This document shows positions 1 to 7,493 of a stretch of DNA of 52,170 bases, one piece after another. The position numbers and the translations under genes were made by a program. Each line of letters starts with the position of its first letter. Position 1 is the first letter of the stretch. The notes below the pieces were generated by a model that was not told the origin of the DNA, ran no database searches, and saw only the letters and a list, made by a program, of their open reading frames with translations. The DNA comes from Thermoanaerobacterium thermosulfurigenes (GTDB taxonomy: Bacteria > Bacillota > Thermoanaerobacteria > Thermoanaerobacterales > Thermoanaerobacteraceae), in the NCBI RefSeq assembly GCF_051201035.1, contig NZ_JBPODR010000017.1, positions 1 to 52,170 of the forward strand, written 5' to 3'.

Positions 1-87
1 CAGTATTTTATCGCAAAGGCTTTGTTATTTTCTGTATCTAATTTCTAATTTATGCCATAGTATGACGCTGGAAATTAGTTTCCGAAA

Positions 88-537
88 TCACTCATATTTT
101 TTGAAAGCATTTATGACATCCTCGTAAGTCTCAACCCTATTTAGTTCATCTCTCACCTCCTCATGCATTAATGACCTTGAAAGTTTAGCTAAAATCTTAA
201 GATGTAAATTGTCAGAATCCTCAGGAGCCGCTATCAAGAAAAACAGATAAGCTGGTTTTCCATCCATGGAGTTATAGTCTATGCCATATTTCGACTTTCC
301 AAAAACCAATGACGCCTTTTTCACTAAACTGCTTTTTCCATGTGGTATTGCAACACCCATTCCAATGCCTGTGGAAAACTCCTCTTCTCTTTTTAGCACC
401 ACTTCCAAAAACTTGCCTTCATCGTCAATGGCTCCTTTTGCTGCCAATGGCTTTATAAGCTCTTTTAATACAGATAATTTGTCTTTTGATTTTAAATCAA
501 ATATCATCATGTCTTTATCAAGTATCTCTTCAATCAT
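88..537 (-). CDS. PTS fructose-type EIIA domain protein
   Basis: A single-domain fructose/mannitol-class phosphotransferase IIA protein of 149 residues. It should receive phosphate from HPr on a histidine and pass it to a IIB domain during sugar uptake. The active-site histidine is visible in the motif IPHGKS (about residue 65), and the length fits a stand-alone IIA. I chose the ATG at 537 because AAGGTG lies 6 nt upstream; an upstream GTG in frame (546) lacks this spacing. It starts just past the fruK stop and is the third gene of the fruR-fruK-IIA operon. The IIB and IIC parts would lie beyond the left edge and are not seen. Function rests on family membership. Confidence 0.92.
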   Translation of the reverse strand: MIEEILDKDMMIFDLKSKDKLSVLKELIKPLAAKGAIDDEGKFLEVVLKREEEFSTGIGMGVAIPHGKSSLVKKASLVFGKSKYGIDYNSMDGKPAYLFFLIAAPEDSDNLHLKILAKLSRSLMHEEVRDELNRVETYEDVINAFKKYE

Positions 538-542
538 CGTTA

Positions 543-1475
543 TCACCTTTCTATTACTTCAATCTCAACTTTTTCTTTAAGTTCTTCCACATCTTTTAAA
601 GAACACGCCTTAGTGCCTTCCCTCATGATAACTGATGTAGATGCAGATGATGCCATCTTTATAGCTTCTTCTATGGGAAGGTCTTTGCTTAAGCCATAGG
701 CAAAACCTGCCACATAGGCATCTCCAGCTCCTACTGTCCCTTTCACCTGAACTTTTATTGGGTTTACTTTGTAAGCCTTCTCTTTCGTCACAACGGTGCT
801 TCCGCTGCCACCCATCGATACTGCCACAATTGAAATCCCACTTTCAATTATCCTCATGCCTTCTTCAATAATCTCATCAACACTTTCAAGATTTTTCCCT
901 GTCATCCTTCTAAGCTCGTGAATATTTGGCTTTATCATATAAGGCTTTCCTTCTACGCCAAGCTTTAAAGCATCTCCATCAGCATCCAATATGACTTTTA
1001 CGCCTTTTTCGCTAACTTTCTCAATTATCTGTCTGTAAAAATCTTTATCCATGTTAGGTAGTAGACTCCCTGACAAAACAATCACATCCGATAAATCAGC
1101 ATGCTCATTTATGCTCAAAATCAGCTTTTCTATTTCATCTCGAGAAACATCTGGTCCAGCTTCGTTTATATCTGTATAAGTGTGTCTAATCTCATCAACT
1201 ATCTTTATATTTGTCCTTATATCATTTTTTATTTGTACAAAGTTAAACTTTATCCCTAATTCACTTAGGACATTTTCGATGTACTTGCCGTTTGGTCCCA
1301 TGAAGCCTAAACATTTAACGTCGCAGCCTAAATTTTTCAAGTTTTTTGCAACATTTACGCCTTTACCGCCTGCATCGATTATGGTTCTTGACACCCTGTT
1401 TACTGCTCCTAATCTAAAATCATTTACTATTAGCGTCCTGTCTATCGCCGGATTTACCGTCACCGTCGTAACCAT
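543..1475 (-). CDS. fruK: 1-phosphofructokinase FruK
   Basis: A PfkB-family kinase of 310 residues, expected to phosphorylate fructose 1-phosphate to fructose 1,6-bisphosphate. The N-terminus TVTVNPAIDRT is typical of FruK, a glycine pair GGKGVNVAKNL follows, and the C-terminal PfkB signature with the catalytic Asp is seen as GTVGAGDAYVAGF. The ATG at 1475 is preceded by GGAAAGGATG at good spacing. The first 56 bp overlap the 3' end of the upstream regulator in another frame, which implies coupled translation. Position between a DeoR-type regulator and a fructose IIA protein supports fructose rather than tagatose phosphate as substrate. Confidence 0.93.
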   Translation of the reverse strand: MVTTVTVNPAIDRTLIVNDFRLGAVNRVSRTIIDAGGKGVNVAKNLKNLGCDVKCLGFMGPNGKYIENVLSELGIKFNFVQIKNDIRTNIKIVDEIRHTYTDINEAGPDVSRDEIEKLILSINEHADLSDVIVLSGSLLPNMDKDFYRQIIEKVSEKGVKVILDADGDALKLGVEGKPYMIKPNIHELRRMTGKNLESVDEIIEEGMRIIESGISIVAVSMGGSGSTVVTKEKAYKVNPIKVQVKGTVGAGDAYVAGFAYGLSKDLPIEEAIKMASSASTSVIMREGTKACSLKDVEELKEKVEIEVIER

Positions 1476-2247
1476 CTAATACATCCTTTCCAAAGTTTAG
1501 TACATCCACATTGGCCTGCTCATACTTTTTCACTATCTCGTAGTCCAGCTCGTCATCGGTTATAATGGCAGTTATATCGCTTATGTCCGCAAATTTTACG
1601 AAAGACTTCTTCCCAAACTTGGTGTGGTCTACAACTGCATAAACTTCATTAGAGACATCTATCATTGCTTTTTTCGTATTCGCCTCTATGATGTCTGGTG
1701 TCATAAGCCCGTTTTCATACGATATGGCATTTGCACCGATGAAAGCCTTATCGACTTTAAAATTCCTTATCACCATCTCAGCTATAGGACCTACAAGTGC
1801 CTTTGTGTTTAACCTCTCTATACCGCCTGTAACTATAAGCTCAATATTATTGCGGTTTGAGAGCTCTATGGCGATGATAGGAGAATTTGTGACAACTGTA
1901 AGATGTATATCTTGAAGCGATTTTGCAATCATAAGCGTAGTAGTGCCAGCATCAAGGATTACAGAATCACCTTCTTCTATGAGTGAAGCCGCTATCTTGC
2001 CAATCTGCATCTTTGACGGAAGCTCATAGTCCTCTTTCTCAACAAACGATGGCTCATAGTGTGTATGCGTATTCAATATAGCACCGCCATGTGTCCTCTG
2101 TATAAACCCATCTATCTCCAACATCTTTAGATCTCTTCTTATGGTGGACTCCGATACGCCTAAAATCTCGCTAAGCTCAGACACCGTAATGCTTTTATCC
2201 TTGCTTAGTATCTCAGCTATCTTCATCCTGCGCTCTTCCCCAAACAT
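1420..2247 (-). CDS. fruR: DeoR-family regulator of fructose operon (FruR-like)
   Basis: A DeoR-family repressor of 275 residues with an N-terminal winged helix (KSITVSELSEILGVSESTIRRDLKML, split here by family knowledge into HTH helices) and a C-terminal sugar-phosphate sensing domain containing DAGTTT. It likely represses this operon and is released by fructose 1-phosphate, as for FruR homologues. The ATG at 2247 is preferred because GGATGTGAT precedes it at 7 nt; an in-frame TTG at 2265 is the alternative. A tail of about 20 residues rich in Asp and Gly runs into fruK in a different frame and is probably not conserved. Confidence 0.88.
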   Translation of the reverse strand: MFGEERRMKIAEILSKDKSITVSELSEILGVSESTIRRDLKMLEIDGFIQRTHGGAILNTHTHYEPSFVEKEDYELPSKMQIGKIAASLIEEGDSVILDAGTTTLMIAKSLQDIHLTVVTNSPIIAIELSNRNNIELIVTGGIERLNTKALVGPIAEMVIRNFKVDKAFIGANAISYENGLMTPDIIEANTKKAMIDVSNEVYAVVDHTKFGKKSFVKFADISDITAIITDDELDYEIVKKYEQANVDVLNFGKDVLDGYDGDGKSGDRQDANSK

Positions 2248-2281
2248 CCAATCACATCCATTCAAAATAGATGATAATTAT

Positions 2282-2332
2282 TGATTGATTATGCTCAATT
2301 ATGATTATACATTGAAAATGTTTTTTTGTCAA
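2282..2332 (-). promoter_or_regulatory. Promoter and candidate operator of fruR operon
   Basis: On the minus strand, TTGACA (2327-2332) and TATAAT (2304-2309) are separated by exactly 17 nt, a perfect consensus sigma-A promoter. Overlapping and just downstream of the -10 box are TGATTAT copies at 2286-2292 and 2302-2308 plus TGATTG at 2282-2287, direct repeats of the kind bound by DeoR-family repressors. A repressor there would block initiation. The operator role is inferred. Confidence 0.8.
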
Positions 2333-2454
2333 TCGCTTATATATAAGATTTTCACTTTTTTACTATATTATAAATGTAAAGCTTCATTAATTGTTCGCTT
2401 ATAATAATATTTTCAAACAGCATCTATTTAAAAATGAAAATGGGGGAATAAAAA

Positions 2455-3387
2455 ATGATAAATAGTTTTGAGAGAGAATACAGGATAGTACCAAAGAATT
2501 TTTTTGAAAGTCTATCTTCAATATCCGGTTCACAGTTAAAAATCATAATGTACATAGCAAAGCATACAATAAAGAATGGACGTATTGAACCAGTAAAGCT
2601 TACTATAAATGAAATTCAGAAGGGAAAATTTGAAAATGGCAAAAGGATAGACAGTGGCACAGGTCTATCTACAGGCATCATAAGTAAAAGCTTGAAAAAT
2701 GCCATAAAAGACGGATTTTTGGTGTGCTACGTCGACAACGAGGACAAATTGCGGCAGAAAAAATACTACACATTAAGACAAAATACATCCATCGAAGGCA
2801 TCACGTACAAATATGACGAAAACGGTAGAATAACCGAATTTTATAATTGGCAAAATATGACAACAAGTGATTCTGCTCATATACCATACATCGACAAAAA
2901 TGAATACGCAGATAAAGAAAGTGAAAACCGTATTTCAGATAGCGAAATGGTAGATGATGTTAAAAACATTGAAAACATTCCATCTTCAAAAAATGAAGAC
3001 AATATGATCATATCAGATATGAATGATATGATAGATATTAATTCTGATAGTATATCTATCAATCATATCAATGATATGATGCATCAAAAAAGTGAAAACA
3101 CACCTAAGTACATAGACAAAAGTATGCTTAAAAATAGGTACCATCTTACAGATGACGAGATGAATTTGTGCATATCTCGCATGAAGGGTAAGGACATAAA
3201 ATATCCAGCAAAATTTTTAGAAAAAGTCATACAAAACTACTTAAAAGATAAGTCAATACTAAAAGATGCCGCATCATCAAATACGGCACCAAGAAACTAC
3301 TTTAATTCATACCCACAAAGAAAGTACGACGTAGATGAGCTGGAGAAAAAGCTATTGGAAGTGTCAAGAAAGAGGACTCGACAATAA
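2455..3387 (+). CDS. Winged-helix protein, phage replication-O-like N-terminus
   Basis: A 310-residue protein that I do not recognise with certainty. Residues about 1-105 look like a winged-helix domain of the type found in phage replication protein O or plasmid initiators (a FEREYRIVPKNFF start, then SGSQLKIIMYIAKHT and GLSTGIISKSLKNAIKDGFL). Residues about 160-215 are low complexity, rich in Asp, Asn, Ile, Met and Ser. The C-terminus is basic and ends in KRTRQ. GGGGGA lies 7 nt before the ATG. No phage, plasmid or replication gene lies nearby, so a replication role is only suggested by fold resemblance. Its stop codon directly abuts that of the convergent next gene. Confidence 0.6.
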   Translation: MINSFEREYRIVPKNFFESLSSISGSQLKIIMYIAKHTIKNGRIEPVKLTINEIQKGKFENGKRIDSGTGLSTGIISKSLKNAIKDGFLVCYVDNEDKLRQKKYYTLRQNTSIEGITYKYDENGRITEFYNWQNMTTSDSAHIPYIDKNEYADKESENRISDSEMVDDVKNIENIPSSKNEDNMIISDMNDMIDINSDSISINHINDMMHQKSENTPKYIDKSMLKNRYHLTDDEMNLCISRMKGKDIKYPAKFLEKVIQNYLKDKSILKDAASSNTAPRNYFNSYPQRKYDVDELEKKLLEVSRKRTRQ

Positions 3388-4572
3388 TCACATGCCTTTT
3401 TCAAATAGCAGCTTATCAATCACATAAGATGCGAGAATTATGAGAAGCGGCATGATTGAAAACGCATATCTATTAGTCGGTATAAACATAAGCTGAATAA
3501 GCGTCAAAAGAATAGCATATAAACCGATAAAGCGTATTTCATATTTTCTAAGAGAATAAAATGCTCCAAGCCAACCTATAGCCATCACAAAGCTGTGAAG
3601 AAGATATATATTTCGCAAGTATTGATATTTTGGGTCAAGATCGTACCACATGCTTCCGAAGATTATATTGAACTTGCCTATGGTATACCATTTAAAATAA
3701 TAGATGGGGCTTTTCTCAAAGCCTTCTATGATGAACTTGATGACATCCGTGGTGGAGCGAATGTTCTGTGGAACATGCTCTATTCCATTGAAGAAAGGGA
3801 AGGCGCCTCCTAACATTGGATTCCAAGTTTGAGTTGCAAATAAAATAAGCTTGTGAAGTGTGACAATGTTCCTAATCCACCAAGGTATCATGATAACTAT
3901 GAACCCGATTAAAACCTGCAAAAAGTTTCTTGCGGTGTAATTTAGATCCCTATTTTGGATGTACATTAAAATGTAAGGTATCACTATAAGCGGTGCTGCA
4001 GCAGGTCTTATTAAGATTGCCAGTCCAAATAAGATACCTGTTAAAACATTTATATACGCCTTATGTCTTTTAAGCGCAATAACCTGCAAATACAAATACA
4101 CCATGAAAACAAAAGTGTACACTGTCTCTGTAAGGATTAGCGTAGATGCCCACACGAATGTAGGATAAATGGCTGATATTGAGGCAGCCATAAGCCCTAC
4201 TTTGTTATTTTTGATTTCTCTACCTATGAAAAAAATAAGTAAAACCGTCAATACGCTTAATACACTTTGCACGATCCTCACAGCTTGAAGCGGACTACCA
4301 TTAGAAAAGCCAAAAATCTTGTAGATTAAAGCGAGGAATAAAGGAAACCCCGGTGTCACATAAGCATTTGGAGAATTTGACATATAACCTAAGAAGCCTT
4401 TTGTCAAAAACTGTTTCACCATTATGTCGTAATTCTTGGCATCACCTGAAAGGGGCGGCTGAATTACTTTGTAGGCAAAGAGGAATCTCAAATACAAGGC
4501 AATAGCCAAAACAGCAATCAATGAAACAGCGACAAAAAACTTCTTTGAACTAAGCTTTTGTTTAATAGCCAT
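3388..4572 (-). CDS. GT-C family membrane glycosyltransferase (GT39-like)
   Basis: A polytopic membrane protein of 394 residues with about ten hydrophobic segments. The first extracytoplasmic loop after TM1 carries acidic residues (PPLSGDAKNYD), as in GT39/ArnT-type enzymes that transfer a sugar from a polyprenyl phosphate donor outside the membrane. It is the last gene of a minus-strand cluster with GT2 enzymes, DUF2304 and an SMR-like carrier, starting 9 nt after the SMR-like gene. This suggests a role in decorating a wall polymer or surface glycan. The sugar and acceptor cannot be read from sequence. Confidence 0.75.
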   Translation of the reverse strand: MAIKQKLSSKKFFVAVSLIAVLAIALYLRFLFAYKVIQPPLSGDAKNYDIMVKQFLTKGFLGYMSNSPNAYVTPGFPLFLALIYKIFGFSNGSPLQAVRIVQSVLSVLTVLLIFFIGREIKNNKVGLMAASISAIYPTFVWASTLILTETVYTFVFMVYLYLQVIALKRHKAYINVLTGILFGLAILIRPAAAPLIVIPYILMYIQNRDLNYTARNFLQVLIGFIVIMIPWWIRNIVTLHKLILFATQTWNPMLGGAFPFFNGIEHVPQNIRSTTDVIKFIIEGFEKSPIYYFKWYTIGKFNIIFGSMWYDLDPKYQYLRNIYLLHSFVMAIGWLGAFYSLRKYEIRFIGLYAILLTLIQLMFIPTNRYAFSIMPLLIILASYVIDKLLFEKGM

Positions 4573-4581
4573 GATTACCTC

Positions 4582-4920
4582 CTATCTTAATGCAATCAAC
4601 GATGCACCTGCGAAGATGAGAACTACGCCAATCCATCTTGTCATTGGTATGGTCTCTTTAAATATGAGCCACGCCACAAATACTCCTAAAGCATAAGCAG
4701 TGCTCTGCAAAGGATAGACGATGCTGAATTTTCCTTTTGCAAGAATGTATAGCCACAAGACAGTAGCTAATGCGTATACTATTATCCCACTTATGACGTA
4801 CGGCGACATGAGTGACATCAGTACGCCTTTAAAACTGCTGGCACTTCCAATGCCTACTTTCCACAGCACTTGTCCCGTCACCAAAAGCAGGACATTTACT
4901 GCAACAAGTACGTATATCAA
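4582..4920 (-). CDS. Small EamA/SMR-type transporter (ArnE/F-like)
   Basis: A 112-residue protein with four predicted membrane helices, the size and layout of SMR/EamA half-proteins. Motifs such as YPLQSTAYALGVFVAW in helix 3 and the final GVVLIFAGASLIAL helix are typical. In glycosyltransferase clusters such proteins (for example ArnE/ArnF) are thought to flip undecaprenyl phosphate-linked sugars. It starts with TTG, overlapping the stop of the preceding DUF2304 gene by 4 nt, with AGGAGG 9 nt upstream. A flippase role is inferred from neighbours; a general drug-resistance role is less likely here. Confidence 0.75.
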   Translation of the reverse strand: MIYVLVAVNVLLLVTGQVLWKVGIGSASSFKGVLMSLMSPYVISGIIVYALATVLWLYILAKGKFSIVYPLQSTAYALGVFVAWLIFKETIPMTRWIGVVLIFAGASLIALR

Positions 4921-5288
4921 TTGTCTTTGCCTCCTTCTATATCTCTGCTGCTTTTTTCTACCATATTCTTTAATATGGCCACTTCCTGCGTCAGTTTCAC
5001 AATGCTTTCTGTTTGTTTAGATATTATCAATGTAAGGTGAAAACAGTATGAGATGATAAACAAAAGTCCTAACAAGAATAGGACAGATGGAGCGTAGTAT
5101 ATGTGAAGCGCTCGGCTTAAAAGATTTAAAAATCTCAAATTTGCAGATATGACAATCATCACTACGGAGAAAAATATCCAAAATAAGCTGTACTTCTCTA
5201 ACAGATTGCCTTTTTTTATCTCAACTATGATTATAATTAAGAACAGTATGCTAAAAATTAAAGAAAAACTGTAGACATTAAAAAACAC
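4917..5288 (-). CDS. DUF2304 membrane protein
   Basis: A 123-residue protein with three predicted membrane helices and a charged C-terminal tail that looks coiled-coil (KQTESIVKLTQEVAILKN). This matches DUF2304 proteins, which usually sit beside DPM1-like glycosyltransferases; their biochemical role is not known. The start is a GTG with AGGAGG 9 nt upstream. It lies 13 nt downstream of a GT2 gene and overlaps the SMR-like gene by 4 nt, so the three are almost certainly co-translated. Confidence 0.8.
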   Translation of the reverse strand: MFFNVYSFSLIFSILFLIIIIVEIKKGNLLEKYSLFWIFFSVVMIVISANLRFLNLLSRALHIYYAPSVLFLLGLLFIISYCFHLTLIISKQTESIVKLTQEVAILKNMVEKSSRDIEGGKDN

Positions 5289-5301
5289 AAAAAGAAACCT
5301 C

Positions 5302-6021
5302 CTATGCTTTTTGTTGTTCTTTGGTTTTGATGCAGTTTATAAGTATAGCCAGCGTCACCTTTACCATGTAATAAATTGAGCGCCTAAAATTGATAGAAGA
5401 ACGTCCGCCTAATCTCTCATACATCTCAACAGGTATCTCCATGATTTTAAATCCGCTTTTGCTAAGCTTTGCTACAACTTCAACTTCCGGATAATCTTGA
5501 GGATAGCTTTCGCTAAAGTATTTGATGACTTTCCTGTTAGCTGCCCTAAAGCCCGATGTGGTATCATATATGGCTTTTCCCGTTAAAGCTTTTAATAAAA
5601 ACGTAAAGAAGTATGAACCTGTTCTCCTTAGATATGATCCCTTGTAATTGGTCTTCGAAACATACCTGGACCCTATAACAAGATCAGCCTTATCTTCTAA
5701 TATAGGCTTTATAAGTTTATCTATGAATCTTGCATCGTGCTGCCCATCTGCATCAATCTGTATTGCTATATCATATCCATACTTGTAAGCGTACTTATAC
5801 CCTGTCTGCATACATCCACCGATCCCAAGGTTAAAAGGAAGATCTATGACTGTGACACCATTGTTTTTAGCGATAAAAGACGTCTTATCGCTGGAACCGT
5901 CATTGACAACGAGTATATCTACATCTTTATTTGTTAACTTTATGTTATTAATGACGCTATCGATTGTCTTTTCCTCGTTGTAAGCCGGAATGATGACAAT
6001 GACATTTGGCAATTTATTCAA
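5302..6021 (-). CDS. GT2 glycosyltransferase, DPM1-like
   Basis: A cytoplasmic GT2 enzyme of 239 residues. The nucleotide-binding start VIVIIPAYNEEKTI, the DGSSD motif, the metal-binding QIDADGQHD and the GSRYV segment are all visible. It probably makes a polyprenyl phosphate-linked sugar from a nucleotide sugar, like dolichyl-phosphate mannose synthase. A hydrophobic C-terminal stretch may anchor it to the membrane. The start is TTG at 6021, very close to GGGAG; a second in-frame TTG at 6012 has better spacing (9 nt), so the start is uncertain by three codons. DUF2304 and SMR-like genes follow at once. Confidence 0.85.
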   Translation of the reverse strand: MNKLPNVIVIIPAYNEEKTIDSVINNIKLTNKDVDILVVNDGSSDKTSFIAKNNGVTVIDLPFNLGIGGCMQTGYKYAYKYGYDIAIQIDADGQHDARFIDKLIKPILEDKADLVIGSRYVSKTNYKGSYLRRTGSYFFTFLLKALTGKAIYDTTSGFRAANRKVIKYFSESYPQDYPEVEVVAKLSKSGFKIMEIPVEMYERLGGRSSINFRRSIYYMVKVTLAILINCIKTKEQQKA

Positions 6022-6106
6022 CTCCCATCACATTAATACACATTTCATTATATCATAAATTTATCACATAACTAAATTTTGCCTTATTTTTACATCAAAA
6101 TTTGCG

Positions 6107-6517
6107 TTAAGCCTTCTTAAACACCCAAAGCTTGCTGCCTATAAAATTTATCATCATTGAAAACAATGTGGCAATAATCTTAGCGGAAAGTACGCCTAAA
6201 ACAGGTTTTAGTGGATACAGTATGGAGAGAGATACCGCTAATGACACACCATTTACAGCAATAAACTTGAATATTTCATAACCATGTGGAGTTGATTTGT
6301 CGCCAAATGTCCAGTATTTATTTATGACAAAGCTGTTTACAACACCACAGCTATAAGATATCACCTGCGCCGCCATGTAGTACATTCCAAAAAACGTAAG
6401 AACAGTGAAAACCGAAAAATCCACCAAAGTATTTACTATGCCTACAAGATTAAACTTTATAAACTGTATAATCCCTGCCTTGTTATTCCATCCTTTCTCC
6501 TGTCTTTCCATCATCAA
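6107..6517 (-). CDS. GtrA-family flippase
   Basis: A 136-residue protein with four predicted membrane helices and GtrA features (FIKFNLVGIVNTLVDF at helix 1, INKYWTFG between helices 2 and 3, KLWVFKK at the C-terminus). GtrA/GtcA proteins are thought to move polyprenyl phosphate-linked sugars across the membrane. The gene overlaps the upstream GT2 gene by 35 nt. The GT2-GtrA pair followed by GT-C transferases matches the three-component glycosylation logic known for phage Gtr systems and for CsbB/GtcA/YfhO. The exact start within a run of three Met codons is uncertain. Confidence 0.85.
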   Translation of the reverse strand: MMMERQEKGWNNKAGIIQFIKFNLVGIVNTLVDFSVFTVLTFFGMYYMAAQVISYSCGVVNSFVINKYWTFGDKSTPHGYEIFKFIAVNGVSLAVSLSILYPLKPVLGVLSAKIIATLFSMMINFIGSKLWVFKKA

Positions 6518-7451
6518 ACCCCACCTTTCTCGCTATGATGTACAATGGTCTGTCCCTTACTTCATCGTATATCCTTCCGATGTACTCACCAAATGCTCCT
6601 AAGACTGAAAAGTTTAGACCAAATAAGATCATATTTATAGCTATGACTGTATTTTCTATCGATACATCAACGCCTGCGGCTTTTAAGACAAGCTCTACAA
6701 TCAAATACGCAAATCCTGTAACTAACAGAAAAACGCCCAAATTCAAAGGCAATTTAAGCGGTGCATACGAAAACGACGTAATACCATCCATGGCAAGCTT
6801 AAGCATCTTTTTAAGTGTGTATTTCGTTTCACCTGCAAGCCTTGGATCTCTTACGTATTCTACACCTGTTTGCTTAAAACCTACCCAGCTTACAAGCCCT
6901 CTTATATACCTGTTTTTTTCTTTTATAGAATTAAGCGAATTCATCACATCGCAAACTTTTCTGTCAATAAGCCTGAAATCCCCTGTATCGACTGGTATGT
7001 CTACATTTGTAAGACTTTTTAGCAATCTGTAGAATACTCTTGCTGTAAAGAGCTTAAAGAATGACTCCCCTTTTCTTTCCGCCCTTTTGCCATACACAAC
7101 GTCGTATCCTTCTTTCCACTTCTCAATCATCTTCAATATCACTTCAGGTGGATCCTGCAGATCTGCATCGATGACAACAACAGCATCACCTTTCGCATTA
7201 TCCATGCCAGCGGTTATAGCTGTCTGATGCCCAAAATTTCTCGAAAAGCTTATAAGCTTCACATTTCTATCATTCATGCTTATCCCACTTAGAATCTCTG
7301 CTGACTTGTCATGGCTTCCGTCATCTACAAATATAAGCTCGTAAGTCTCATCAGTTGAGTCCATGACTTTTTTAAGTCGCCTGTACGATTCTTCAATAAG
7401 AAGTTCTTCGTTGTACACAGGTATGACAACAGAATACTTTATATGAGACAT
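6483..7451 (-). CDS. GT2 polyprenyl-phosphate glycosyltransferase (GtrB/CsbB-like)
   Basis: A 322-residue enzyme with an N-terminal GT2 domain (VVIPVYNEELL, DDGSHDKS, VIDADLQDPPEV) and two C-terminal membrane helices, the arrangement of GtrB and CsbB. It should load a sugar onto undecaprenyl phosphate at the inner membrane face. I chose the ATG at 7451 because AAGGG lies 6 nt upstream; an in-frame extension to 7484 is unlikely. It lies 42 nt downstream of a GT-C gene and overlaps gtrA, so loading, flipping and transfer functions are encoded side by side. Confidence 0.88.
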   Translation of the reverse strand: MSHIKYSVVIPVYNEELLIEESYRRLKKVMDSTDETYELIFVDDGSHDKSAEILSGISMNDRNVKLISFSRNFGHQTAITAGMDNAKGDAVVVIDADLQDPPEVILKMIEKWKEGYDVVYGKRAERKGESFFKLFTARVFYRLLKSLTNVDIPVDTGDFRLIDRKVCDVMNSLNSIKEKNRYIRGLVSWVGFKQTGVEYVRDPRLAGETKYTLKKMLKLAMDGITSFSYAPLKLPLNLGVFLLVTGFAYLIVELVLKAAGVDVSIENTVIAINMILFGLNFSVLGAFGEYIGRIYDEVRDRPLYIIARKVGFDDGKTGERME

Positions 7452-7493
7452 ATCTATCCCTTCTTTCAAAATATTTATGTTCAAGTGTCAATG

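Noticed and set aside
3595..3813. 72-codon plus-strand frame inside the GT39-like gene
   Set aside because: It lies fully antisense to a well-supported membrane protein and has no ribosome binding site.
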